From contig JAJSAJ010000141.1 in the NCBI GenBank assembly GCA_024274855.1, positions 1 to 5,290 on the forward strand: a DNA stretch of 5,290 nt, written 5' to 3'. Positions 1-5,290 of this stretch are shown here, one piece after another. The translations under genes were made by a program, and so were the position numbers. The number at the start of each line of letters is the position of its first letter. Positions within the stretch are counted from its first letter, which is position 1. The notes beneath the pieces were generated by a model. It ran no database searches. It was not told the origin of the DNA and worked only from the letters and a program-made list of their open reading frames with translations. This DNA is from Planctomycetota bacterium. GTDB lineage: Bacteria; Planctomycetota; Planctomycetia; Pirellulales; Pirellulaceae.

Positions 1-710
1 GCTCGATAGATGGACAATGCGCGGCTGATCGGCACATGGACAGGTTTCAGAGGGGATCCGTCCGTCCATGGTTTCAGCAAACTCCGCCATGCAACGGCCA
101 GCTGCGTCATTAGGATATGGATCGGATCCCATCCGTACCAAGCAGCGTCCGGGCGGACAATATACGCCCCATAGCGGTTTGCAAATGGAGTGAGACGCTC
201 ATCGAGCTCGGCCGCTTGGTCCAGAATCTTCTCGCGCTTCAGACGTGAACCAGGGAAGAGGAGTTGGCTGATAATGCGAAATTTCCAGGGTCCCGTCGAT
301 GAAATCGTTTGTAGAGGCAGGCGGGTGACGATAAGCCGATCGGCTATTCCCGACAGCTGCTGAAGGCAGTGTTCGATCCATTGGAGGATCGTATCGACCG
401 ATTTTCCGTAAACGAAATCATTTCCGATATCGGTGAGCAAAGCGACCGTTGGTCGTGGCTCGCGGCGGGCAAGTTGGTTCCAAATCTCACTATCTTGGAT
501 ACTCGGGAGCCGGCGACCAAATACGCTACTTTCAATGCCATAGGAGCGTCCGTGTCCGATCGCAGCCATGATGTCCAACGGTGCGTGCCGACAGTGGCGG
601 GCTATTTCGATGATCGTTGGAAGACCCCGCACCGCATTGCTTGCCCCGAGCAGAATAACACGGTCACCGGTCGGCGCGAGTCCGTGAGTGTGAGACGACG
701 TTGATGTCAC
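1..710 (-). CDS. SGNH/GDSL-type hydrolase-like protein, 3' end cut by window edge
   Basis: The frame is open without a stop from a GTG at 710 to the left edge, giving 236 codons. It has the expected SGNH-family blocks in order. Block I is 'VILLGASNAVRG' at residues 18-29, with Ser24 the likely nucleophile. A glycine-containing segment 'GHGRSYG' lies at 52-58. The GxND-type block 'DIGNDF' lies at 94-99, with Gly96 and Asn97 for the oxyanion hole. The block V motif 'WDPIH' lies at 194-198, with Asp195 and His198 completing the triad. These enzymes are serine esterases, lipases or acyl hydrolases; the substrate cannot be told from the sequence. There is no signal peptide, so a cytosolic protein is likely. 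The start is chosen because GTG overlaps the protease stop codon (GTGA) with a good Shine-Dalgarno 9 bases upstream. Coupling to the membrane protease and nearby lpxB hints at an envelope or lipid role, which is inference. The family call is fairly sure; the function is unknown. Confidence 0.75.
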   Translation of the reverse strand, partial: MTSTSSHTHGLAPTGDRVILLGASNAVRGLPTIIEIARHCRHAPLDIMAAIGHGRSYGIESSVFGRRLPSIQDSEIWNQLARREPRPTVALLTDIGNDFVYGKSVDTILQWIEHCLQQLSGIADRLIVTRLPLQTISSTGPWKFRIISQLLFPGSRLKREKILDQAAELDERLTPFANRYGAYIVRPDAAWYGWDPIHILMTQLAVAWRSLLKPWTDGSPLKPVHVPISRALSIYR

Positions 711-1498
711 CAAGGCCCCCCTCCGTAACCGCTTCCCATCTGCTTCATGGTCATATAGTTCGAGTAGGCCAGCGACCCGAACATCAACGCCATGAAGATG
801 CTGTGCATCACCACATAACCTCCCACGGCCAGGATCAAGGCTGTGATTAAGGAGACTTGCAAGGCACGAAAACTCCCTCTCATGGGATCGTTCATGCAGA
901 GAAGTGAGTTCGCGATCTGACCTCCGTCGAGCGGGAAAACGGGTAACAGATTGATCAATCCCCAAAAAATATTGATCCAAAGCATGTACTGGACCAGATA
1001 CCAGACCGTGGGACCCGTACCAGCCGGCAGTTGGCAGAACCAGAAAGGGAGACCTTCTTGGAACTGGAACGAACCGCCGCTTGCCATGACCATTCCGGCC
1101 ACGGCGGCGGCAAGCAGGAAACCGGCGCCAGGCCCTGAAACGGAAATCAGGATATTGGCCCGATTGTCGATTCGTGCCGGCTGAGCCCACGGGTTGCTCG
1201 AACGGTCGACGGTTGCCAATCCGCCGAACATGTAAAGCACAACGCGTGCCGCGTGGCCGAAGTGGCGAAATGCAAACGCGTGGCCAAGCTCGTGGAACAG
1301 AATCGAGACGAACATGGCGAGTATCCACATGAGCAGCTTCATGCCCGCTTCTTGGTCAAAGCCCCGCTCCGATCCAAACGATCCATTCGCGCCGAGAATC
1401 AACGCTGCTAACCAGAAATAGGGATGGACTCGGATCGGAAATCCAAAGAGATGAAATCGCAGATCGTAAGTTGTTTCAGGTGGTTCAGCGAGAAACAC
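707..1498 (-). CDS. Site-2 protease-like M50 family membrane metalloprotease
   Basis: This is a polytopic inner-membrane zinc protease of the site-2 protease (M50) type. From the GTG at 1498 it has 263 residues. The zinc site 'FHELGHA' is at residues 68-74, with His69, Glu70 and His73. The third ligand is expected in 'NLLPVFPLDGGQ' (183-194), Asp191. Between them lies the conserved 'SVSGPGAGF' segment at 119-127. Hydrophobic segments fall near 25-36, 53-68, 114-140, 165-186 and 213-246. No PDZ or CBS domain is visible, so this is a minimal form; the tail 'GSGYGGGPW' is glycine-rich. A longer version starts at a TTG at 1576, but those 26 extra residues are not family-like and lack a clear ribosome site. 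At 1498 an AAGGGGG lies 5 bases upstream, and 'FLAEPP..YDLRF' follows immediately. A TACAAT (-10-like, 1582-1587) lies in the gap after lpxB but without a good -35. The substrate is unknown. Confidence 0.85.
   Translation of the reverse strand: MFLAEPPETTYDLRFHLFGFPIRVHPYFWLAALILGANGSFGSERGFDQEAGMKLLMWILAMFVSILFHELGHAFAFRHFGHAARVVLYMFGGLATVDRSSNPWAQPARIDNRANILISVSGPGAGFLLAAAVAGMVMASGGSFQFQEGLPFWFCQLPAGTGPTVWYLVQYMLWINIFWGLINLLPVFPLDGGQIANSLLCMNDPMRGSFRALQVSLITALILAVGGYVVMHSIFMALMFGSLAYSNYMTMKQMGSGYGGGPW
720..724 (-). promoter_or_regulatory. Shine-Dalgarno (GGAGG) for the SGNH hydrolase gene
   Basis: GGAGG on the minus strand lies 9 bases before the GTG at 710. It sits inside the glycine-rich 3' end of the protease gene, formed by the GGA GGG GGG codons. 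With the GTGA stop/start overlap at 707-710, it supports translational coupling and decides the hydrolase start. Confidence 0.65.
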
Positions 1499-1503
1499 GA
1501 GCG

Positions 1504-1510
1504 CCCCCTT
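1504..1510 (-). promoter_or_regulatory. Purine-rich ribosome binding site deciding the M50 protease start
   Basis: AAGGGGG on the minus strand lies 5 bases before the GTG at 1498. No comparable site precedes the upstream in-frame TTG at 1576, so the shorter 263-residue protein is preferred. Confidence 0.5.
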
Positions 1511-1617
1511 AAAAGCGGTTATGCGGTGTACGGTTGGGGCAGCCTGGAATGTGCCGGTAACGGGTGCGACCCCCAACGTTTATTGTACCCGAGACCAATT
1601 GTCCGGAGCCATGGTGG

Positions 1618-2865
1618 TCAAGCCGCTTCTTTTTGAGTGGACCGCGAATGCTGCGATTGGTGGGGTGTTTGCAGTTGGTCCAGGATGTAGCGGGCGGCCG
1701 TTTCAGTTGCTCCAGTCGTGCAGAACCGCTTCTTGAGGTCGACCAGTTGGTCGACACGACGCTGGTGCGCCACCAGATCGTTCAGCCAGGTCAGTACGTG
1801 TGCCGCAAGTTCAGGCGATTTGTCTTGATACGTGGGGAATTCGGGCATCGGAACCGGGTCGGCTTCGAGCGGTGTGGACGCAACGGGCGCATGGGGCTTC
1901 AAGTAGCGGTCTTCGCAGGCCAACAGATTGACCAATGTCATGTAACGGACTTGCAGCAGTTGTTTGCCCAGAAAATAGGTGAAGCGAGGAAGCCAATAGA
2001 GAATAACCGATGGCCGTGTGTGGTACATCAACTCGAGGGAGACGGATCCCGAGCAGGCCATGCAGCAATGGCTCATCTTGATCAATTCGCCGGTTCGGTT
2101 CGTGAAAATCTCGATCGGTAGACTACAGGAGTCGACCATTTCGCGGGCCAACGCCGCCTGGTCTTCATTGAATGACGCGATGGCGAACCGGGTCTCCGGG
2201 CTCTGTTGATGGATTCGTTCGGCCGCCTTGAGGAACCAGGGCAGGTTGTTCTTGACTTCCTGAGTTCGCGATCCGGGCAAAATAGCGACCAGACGTCGCC
2301 AATGAGGCGATCCACGACGCTGAATGAACTCGCGGTCTAGTTGTTGGTTGTTCAGTTCATCGAAGTATGGATGCCCGACAAATGTTGCGCGGCAGCCACG
2401 TTGCTGGTACCATTCCGCTTCGAAAGGCAGTTTGCACAGGACGTGATCGACAAGACGCCGGATCTTGCCGATGCGCCACCCGCCCCAGGCCCACATTTGT
2501 GGAGCACCATAGTAGAAGACTGGGATACCGTGCTTCTTGGCTCGTCGCGCAATCCACCAGTTGAATCCAGGATAATCGATCAGCACCACTGCATCGGGAC
2601 GTTCGGTCTTAAAGTACGCGTCAGCTTGCCAAAGCAGCTTCCAGAAATGGTCAAGGTTCTTTAGAGCCTGGACGATCCACATGACGGCCAGTTGCGTGAG
2701 ATCGGCCATCAATGTCATGCCCGCTTGCTGCATTCGTGGGCCGCCGAATCCAACAACGTCGATATCCGGATCCTGGCGTCGCAATTCACGTATCAAATTG
2801 GCTCCGTGCAAGTCACCACTCGGTTCGCCCACGGAAAAGAATACCCGTCGAGATGTTGTCGCCAT
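1618..2865 (-). CDS. lpxB: Lipid-A-disaccharide synthase
   Basis: LpxB (family GT19) joins UDP-2,3-diacylglucosamine and lipid X into the beta-1,6-linked disaccharide of lipid A, at the cytosolic face of the inner membrane. The 415-residue protein, a little longer than the roughly 380 residues usual in proteobacteria, carries the family blocks in order: 'GEPSGDLHGANL' (13-24), 'FGGPRM' (40-45), 'LIDYPGFNWW' (95-104) with a probable catalytic Asp97, 'PQMWAW' (122-127), 'VGHPYFDE' (163-170), 'ILPGSRTQEV' (195-204), 'SGSVSLEL' (272-279), and a C-terminal 'LVNLLACEDRYLKP' block. The last 20 or so residues are polar and probably a non-conserved tail. ATG 2865 is chosen over the in-frame TTG at 2874; neither has a strong Shine-Dalgarno. 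The 191-base gap to the CYTH gene may hold its own promoter, but I see no convincing -35/-10 pair. Other lpx genes are not in the window. Its presence implies lipid A synthesis and hence an outer membrane. Confidence 0.95.
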   Translation of the reverse strand: MATTSRRVFFSVGEPSGDLHGANLIRELRRQDPDIDVVGFGGPRMQQAGMTLMADLTQLAVMWIVQALKNLDHFWKLLWQADAYFKTERPDAVVLIDYPGFNWWIARRAKKHGIPVFYYGAPQMWAWGGWRIGKIRRLVDHVLCKLPFEAEWYQQRGCRATFVGHPYFDELNNQQLDREFIQRRGSPHWRRLVAILPGSRTQEVKNNLPWFLKAAERIHQQSPETRFAIASFNEDQAALAREMVDSCSLPIEIFTNRTGELIKMSHCCMACSGSVSLELMYHTRPSVILYWLPRFTYFLGKQLLQVRYMTLVNLLACEDRYLKPHAPVASTPLEADPVPMPEFPTYQDKSPELAAHVLTWLNDLVAHQRRVDQLVDLKKRFCTTGATETAARYILDQLQTPHQSQHSRSTQKEAA

Positions 2866-3056
2866 GCCATACAAGTCCGAAGCTCAAGGAAATCGAAAGG
2901 GAGGCCGCGCTGTTGCATGGACGGTCCGAGTCAACAGTGGGGAGCTCGAGAAACACTTGTCACATTCGGTGTTCCAGGGCACGCTCTAAGTCACGGGTTG
3001 CCACGCATTTTCGGCACAAGTATGGCAAAATCCATCTTGCGGGAATAGGCCAATTT

Positions 3057-3617
3057 TCAGGCGGAATCGCCCCCTTCGAGCAGCATTTCGAGATAGCTTC
3101 GCCGTTCAGGCTGAGGCAGGTGCAGGTGGGCGGCCAGTTGTACCAGTTGGTTCTGGGCCTCGGCCAGCGTCTCGCGGCTGGCACATATTTCCAGCTCGAT
3201 GAAGAGTCCGAGCCGAGTGACGTCGTCCAAAGCAATCTCCACGGAACATGTTTTCCATTGACATGTCCCCACACGACGCAGTTTGGTGACCGTTGCGACC
3301 GGTTGGAATCCGAGTGCGATCCATAACTCGATATAACCGGCCGCCATTTCGTCGCCCTCAGCCAGCGGCAACTCCAACTCGAGGCGCGTCTTGGTTAACT
3401 GGTCAATCTTTGGTCCCTTATAGGTGACCCGGTTTATCGGACCGATTCGCCGAAGTCGGAACGCTTCGTCGGTCTTGGCGAAATCGCGAACGGGATGGGC
3501 AAAGTACGTGTCGACCTGTTCGATCGGTGCCCCAAAGTCGACACCCATTGTCTGAAACTGCCGGATCAGCCGCTTGTGGTCACGCACGCGAAACTTGTTT
3601 TCGACTTCAAATGGCAC
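3057..3617 (-). CDS. cyaB: CYTH-domain protein, class IV adenylate cyclase-like
   Basis: The 186-residue protein is one whole CYTH domain, the triphosphate tunnel fold shared by CyaB (class IV) adenylate cyclases, thiamine triphosphatases and inorganic triphosphatases. The ExExK signature is at the very N-terminus ('EVENK', residues 4-8). Typical tunnel residues follow: 'FRLRR' (53-57), 'TYKGPK' (65-70), 'TRLELEL' (77-83), 'TKLRR' (111-115), 'VEIALDDV' (126-133) and 'GLFIELEI' (137-144). Segments such as 'DTYFAHPVRDFAKTDEAFR' match the CyaB branch best. Enzyme activity (cyclic AMP synthesis or triphosphate hydrolysis) cannot be decided here. The frame stays open upstream to 3971, but that part overlaps thiE and is not CYTH-like. 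GTG 3617 is chosen because a GGAG lies 7 bases upstream and ExExK begins at residue 4. Only 4 bases separate it from the thiE stop, so co-translation with thiE is likely. Confidence 0.85.
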   Translation of the reverse strand: MPFEVENKFRVRDHKRLIRQFQTMGVDFGAPIEQVDTYFAHPVRDFAKTDEAFRLRRIGPINRVTYKGPKIDQLTKTRLELELPLAEGDEMAAGYIELWIALGFQPVATVTKLRRVGTCQWKTCSVEIALDDVTRLGLFIELEICASRETLAEAQNQLVQLAAHLHLPQPERRSYLEMLLEGGDSA

Positions 3618-3621
3618 GAGG

Positions 3622-4773
3622 TTACTCCGTGCCGGCCTGGCCAGTTTGGCAATGGTCTGGCTCACCGGCGAGATGCAGTGTTTGATGGAGGTGCCGAGTT
3701 GCCAGTTGGGGATGCTCTGCACCGACCAGGCACTCGTGCACCGCGACACGCCGTATGCCGGTCGCGCAGACTCGGGCAATGTTCGTCGCATCAATTCCAC
3801 CGATGGCAAATGCTGGAATCTGAACCTCCCTGCTGATTTGGCGGAGAAATTCGAGGCCGGCGAATTGGTCGAACGACTTGGTGGTCGAGGGAAATGTGGG
3901 GCCACAGCCGAGATAGTCCGCACCGTCCTGAATCGCCTGGCGAACTTGTGAAATGTTGTGCGTCGACACACCGATCAGACGATCGACGCCGAGAATTCGA
4001 CGTGCGTCCTGCAAAGCAAGATCGGTTTGTCCGAGATGGACACCGTCTGCGTCTGCCAGAAGGGCCAAGTCGGGGCGGTCGTTGACGATGAACAGTACCC
4101 GATTGCGTCGAGTCAAGTCCCGCAACGCACGGGCTCGCTGAAGCAACTCGCGATCCGATAGCTGAGGATCCCGTAGCTGCAACGCGTCGGCACCGCCCTG
4201 GATCAGCCTGCGCGCCATCGCCAGAAAAGTGGCCAGCGAGCCACGCCCATCGAGCAGGACATAAAGCCGTGTTTGGGCTAGTTGTTCAAGGGCTGAACGA
4301 GTGAGGGTCGTCGCACGCTCGAGCATGTAGGTTCGATAACGCAGAGGCTCGATCTGGGCGGCCGCCGCCGGCGCGACCACCTTCGCGTATTCCTCAATGC
4401 TGCGAAGCGCTTGCTGGACGCGTTTGCAGTTAGCGGCCGCGACAGAAGGTAAATCGGGACGCCTGTACTCGCTTTCCGTCTGAATCGTGGTTCCCACGTC
4501 GCGTGCCGAATCACGCGCCTTGTGCAGATATGTCACCGGCAGTGCGGTAGCCCATTGGGCAACCTCATGGCGGATTTGCTTGCAAATACTAGCCAGGTAC
4601 GCGTCCTCAAGTGAAAATCGCAGGTATTCCTCGACGACGCGAAGACCTTCGAGTGCCCGGTTCAAGTTCGCATCCAAGATGCGATAGGCAGCGGACCGGT
4701 CTGCTTGGGGCAACCGAGCGGGCGATACCTGCCCGCGGCGAGGGGATGAAGAGCGAGGCGGCGACGGATCCAT
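3622..4773 (-). CDS. thiE: Thiamine-phosphate synthase with N-terminal ThiD2 domain
   Basis: The 383-residue protein is a two-domain fusion. Residues about 29-160 are a ThiD2-type domain ('YRILDANLNRALEGLRVVEE', 30-49; 'QQALRSIEEYAKV', 120-132), a family reported to phosphorylate HMP-P. Residues about 168-360 are a ThiE TIM barrel, which joins HMP-PP to the thiazole phosphate to give thiamine phosphate. ThiE motifs seen: 'LQLRD' (198-202), 'VNDRPDLALLADADGVHLGQ' (230-249), 'GVSTHN' (268-273), 'GPTFPSTTKSF' (291-301) and 'IGGI' (324-327). Two positions are unusual. 'LQLRDP' has Pro203 where family members normally have Lys after Arg-Asp/Glu, and 'VAVHECL' (343-349) replaces the usual phosphate-binding 'VSxxSAI'-like loop. 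Overall conservation still argues for a working gene. The ATG at 4773 has only a weak AAGG upstream; residues 1-27 are Pro/Arg/Ser-rich and probably disordered. No TPP riboswitch was recognised upstream. It is followed after 4 bases by the CYTH gene. Confidence 0.93.
   Translation of the reverse strand: MDPSPPRSSSPRRGQVSPARLPQADRSAAYRILDANLNRALEGLRVVEEYLRFSLEDAYLASICKQIRHEVAQWATALPVTYLHKARDSARDVGTTIQTESEYRRPDLPSVAAANCKRVQQALRSIEEYAKVVAPAAAAQIEPLRYRTYMLERATTLTRSALEQLAQTRLYVLLDGRGSLATFLAMARRLIQGGADALQLRDPQLSDRELLQRARALRDLTRRNRVLFIVNDRPDLALLADADGVHLGQTDLALQDARRILGVDRLIGVSTHNISQVRQAIQDGADYLGCGPTFPSTTKSFDQFAGLEFLRQISREVQIPAFAIGGIDATNIARVCATGIRRVAVHECLVGAEHPQLATRHLHQTLHLAGEPDHCQTGQAGTE
3625..3628 (-). 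promoter_or_regulatory. Shine-Dalgarno (GGAG) deciding the CYTH gene start
   Basis: GGAG on the minus strand overlaps the final Glu codon of thiE and lies 7 bases before the GTG at 3617. It supports the short CYTH protein and translational coupling to thiE. Confidence 0.6.
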
Positions 4774-5092
4774 CAGTAATAGCCTTACGTGGCAGGGTCA
4801 CAATCCAAGTGGCGGGAACGCAACCAATCTAGAAAATTCGTCCGCTCTTGTGGCCGTTCCCGTTGTTTGCTCGCGAGATACACACACGCACACCGGCCGC
4901 GAATGGTTTCTCGGAAAAGCGGAACCAATAATGGAGTCTGGACCTGGGACTCGAGACGTGCGGGCGAAACCCACGTCAAGATTCACGCATCGTAACACAT
5001 CGACCCAGTCTGGCAATCGCGGCGTTGGAAAGTGCTGATCGAGTATGATTGAGCCGGCTAGGTCGGTTAACCCGATAAGGCTGCCTGGATGA

Positions 5093-5244
5093 CTAAGGAT
5101 TCGCCAATCAATAACTGTCGCACTCTTCCTCGTACAGACCCCCATGGGCTCGTCCCATGGGTGAATCAGTTTCGCAGCTAAGGAGGATCACCGCCCGAAC
5201 GCCCCCAGTAAACGCGACAATAATTGATTCGCCGGCTCTAAGGA
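5093..5244. repeat. Three copies of the 7-mer CTAAGGA in non-coding DNA
   Basis: CTAAGGA occurs at 5093-5099, 5178-5184 and 5238-5244 on the plus strand, each followed by a GGAT or GAT-like extension. A second short direct repeat, GATTCGCC, occurs at 5098-5105 and 5226-5233. Their meaning is unknown; they could be decayed repeat units, protein-binding sites or chance. Confidence 0.4.
5141..5161. repeat. Inverted repeat CCCATGGG-CTCGT-CCCATGGG
   Basis: Two copies of the self-complementary octamer CCCATGGG flank a 5-base spacer, so either strand can form an 8-bp GC-rich hairpin with a CTCGT or ACGAG loop. No T-run follows on either strand, so it is not a standard intrinsic terminator. It may be a structured leader element, a protein site or a weak stop for a gene entering from the right. 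Confidence 0.55.
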
Positions 5245-5290
5245 TCGTTACCTTGTTGGCAAAGTTGAGCGACCAACGGGAGCGGGCCAA

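Larger units (their letters stand above)
4774..5290. other. Region without a supportable gene upstream of thiE
   Basis: These 517 bases contain several open frames but none with a recognisable domain or good start. A minus frame from TTG 4979 to a stop at 4785 ends 11 bases before thiE. A longer minus frame lies at 4798-5145. Minus frames running in from the right edge stop at 5108 and at 5238. A plus frame from ATG 5157 is open to the edge. The stretch probably carries the thiE promoter: a TTGGAT followed 19 bases later by GCTATT lies just before the thiE ATG, but the spacing is poor. An AC-rich patch (ACACACACGCACAC) lies near 4881-4895. The TPP riboswitch signatures (CUGAGA, GAACCUGAUC) were looked for and not seen. 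The tail of an upstream gene may enter at the right edge, but it cannot be assigned. Confidence 0.5.

Noticed and set aside
369..704. Plus-strand 111-residue frame
   Set aside because: It is a shadow of the SGNH hydrolase gene, whose catalytic blocks are on the minus strand.
1738..1755. Perfect inverted repeat GTCGACCA-GT-TGGTCGAC
   Set aside because: It lies inside lpxB and is explained by the codons of the repeated Val-Asp-Gln-Leu-Val-Asp stretch.
3025..3040. Small hairpin GCAAGA/TTTTGC downstream of the CYTH gene as a terminator
   Set aside because: The stem is only 6 bp, AT-rich with one G-T pair, and no T-run follows on the minus strand.
3618..3971. N-terminal extension of the CYTH frame upstream of GTG 3617
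   Set aside because: It overlaps thiE in another frame, is low-complexity Arg/Ser/Pro-rich, and the CYTH signature starts only at residue 4 after the GTG.
4785..4979. 64-residue minus frame ending 11 bases before thiE, possible small upstream gene
   Set aside because: It starts only at a TTG without a ribosome site, has no recognisable motif, and the frame is closed by a TGA just upstream.
4798..5145. 115-residue minus frame upstream of thiE
   Set aside because: Composition is not protein-like, no family is recognised, and it would have to begin inside the 5141-5161 inverted repeat.
5108..5290. Minus frame open to the right edge containing 'NFANKVTILR', reminiscent of the N-terminus of CDP-alcohol phosphatidyltransferases
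   Set aside because: The resemblance covers about 10 residues, no membrane helices follow, and codon use turns poor after about 17 codons. Another minus frame stopping at 5238 is an equally plausible gene tail, so no call is safe.
5157..5290. Plus frame from ATG 5157, open to the right edge
   Set aside because: It has rare codons (AGG, ATA, CTA), no ribosome site and no recognised motif; too short to judge.

Overview
The window is bacterial, with compact genes that are all read on the minus strand, frequent GTG starts and tightly packed gene junctions. The gene content suggests a Gram-negative-type member of the Planctomycetota, probably Pirellulales-like. The reasons are a ThiD2-ThiE fusion, an LpxB for lipid A, a short M50 protease that begins with an 'AEPP..YDLRF' leader, and a class IV adenylate cyclase-like CYTH protein. 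The assignment rests on remembered family resemblance, not on a search.

Layout in the direction of transcription (right to left). Positions 4774-5290 hold no gene I can support, only short repeats and one strong inverted repeat. thiE (4773-3622) encodes a two-domain thiamine biosynthesis enzyme. It is followed after 4 bases by a CYTH-domain gene (3617-3057) whose ribosome binding site lies in the last codons of thiE. After a gap of about 190 bases comes lpxB (2865-1618), then a gap of 119 bases, then an M50-type membrane metalloprotease (1498-707). The stop codon of the protease overlaps the GTG start of an SGNH/GDSL-type hydrolase gene (710 to the left edge), which is cut by the window.

Functionally there are two translationally coupled pairs. 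One links thiamine phosphate synthesis to a triphosphate-binding CYTH protein. The other links an intramembrane protease to an esterase-like protein, just downstream of a lipid A enzyme, so the left half may serve the cell envelope. Four genes start where a longest-ORF reading would not place them: the hydrolase (GTG 710), the protease (GTG 1498), lpxB (ATG 2865) and the CYTH gene (GTG 3617).

No mobile element, CRISPR array, tRNA or rRNA was seen. No TPP riboswitch was recognised ahead of thiE. The most interesting points are the ThiE active-site substitutions and the thiE-CYTH coupling. Otherwise this looks like an ordinary chromosomal housekeeping region.
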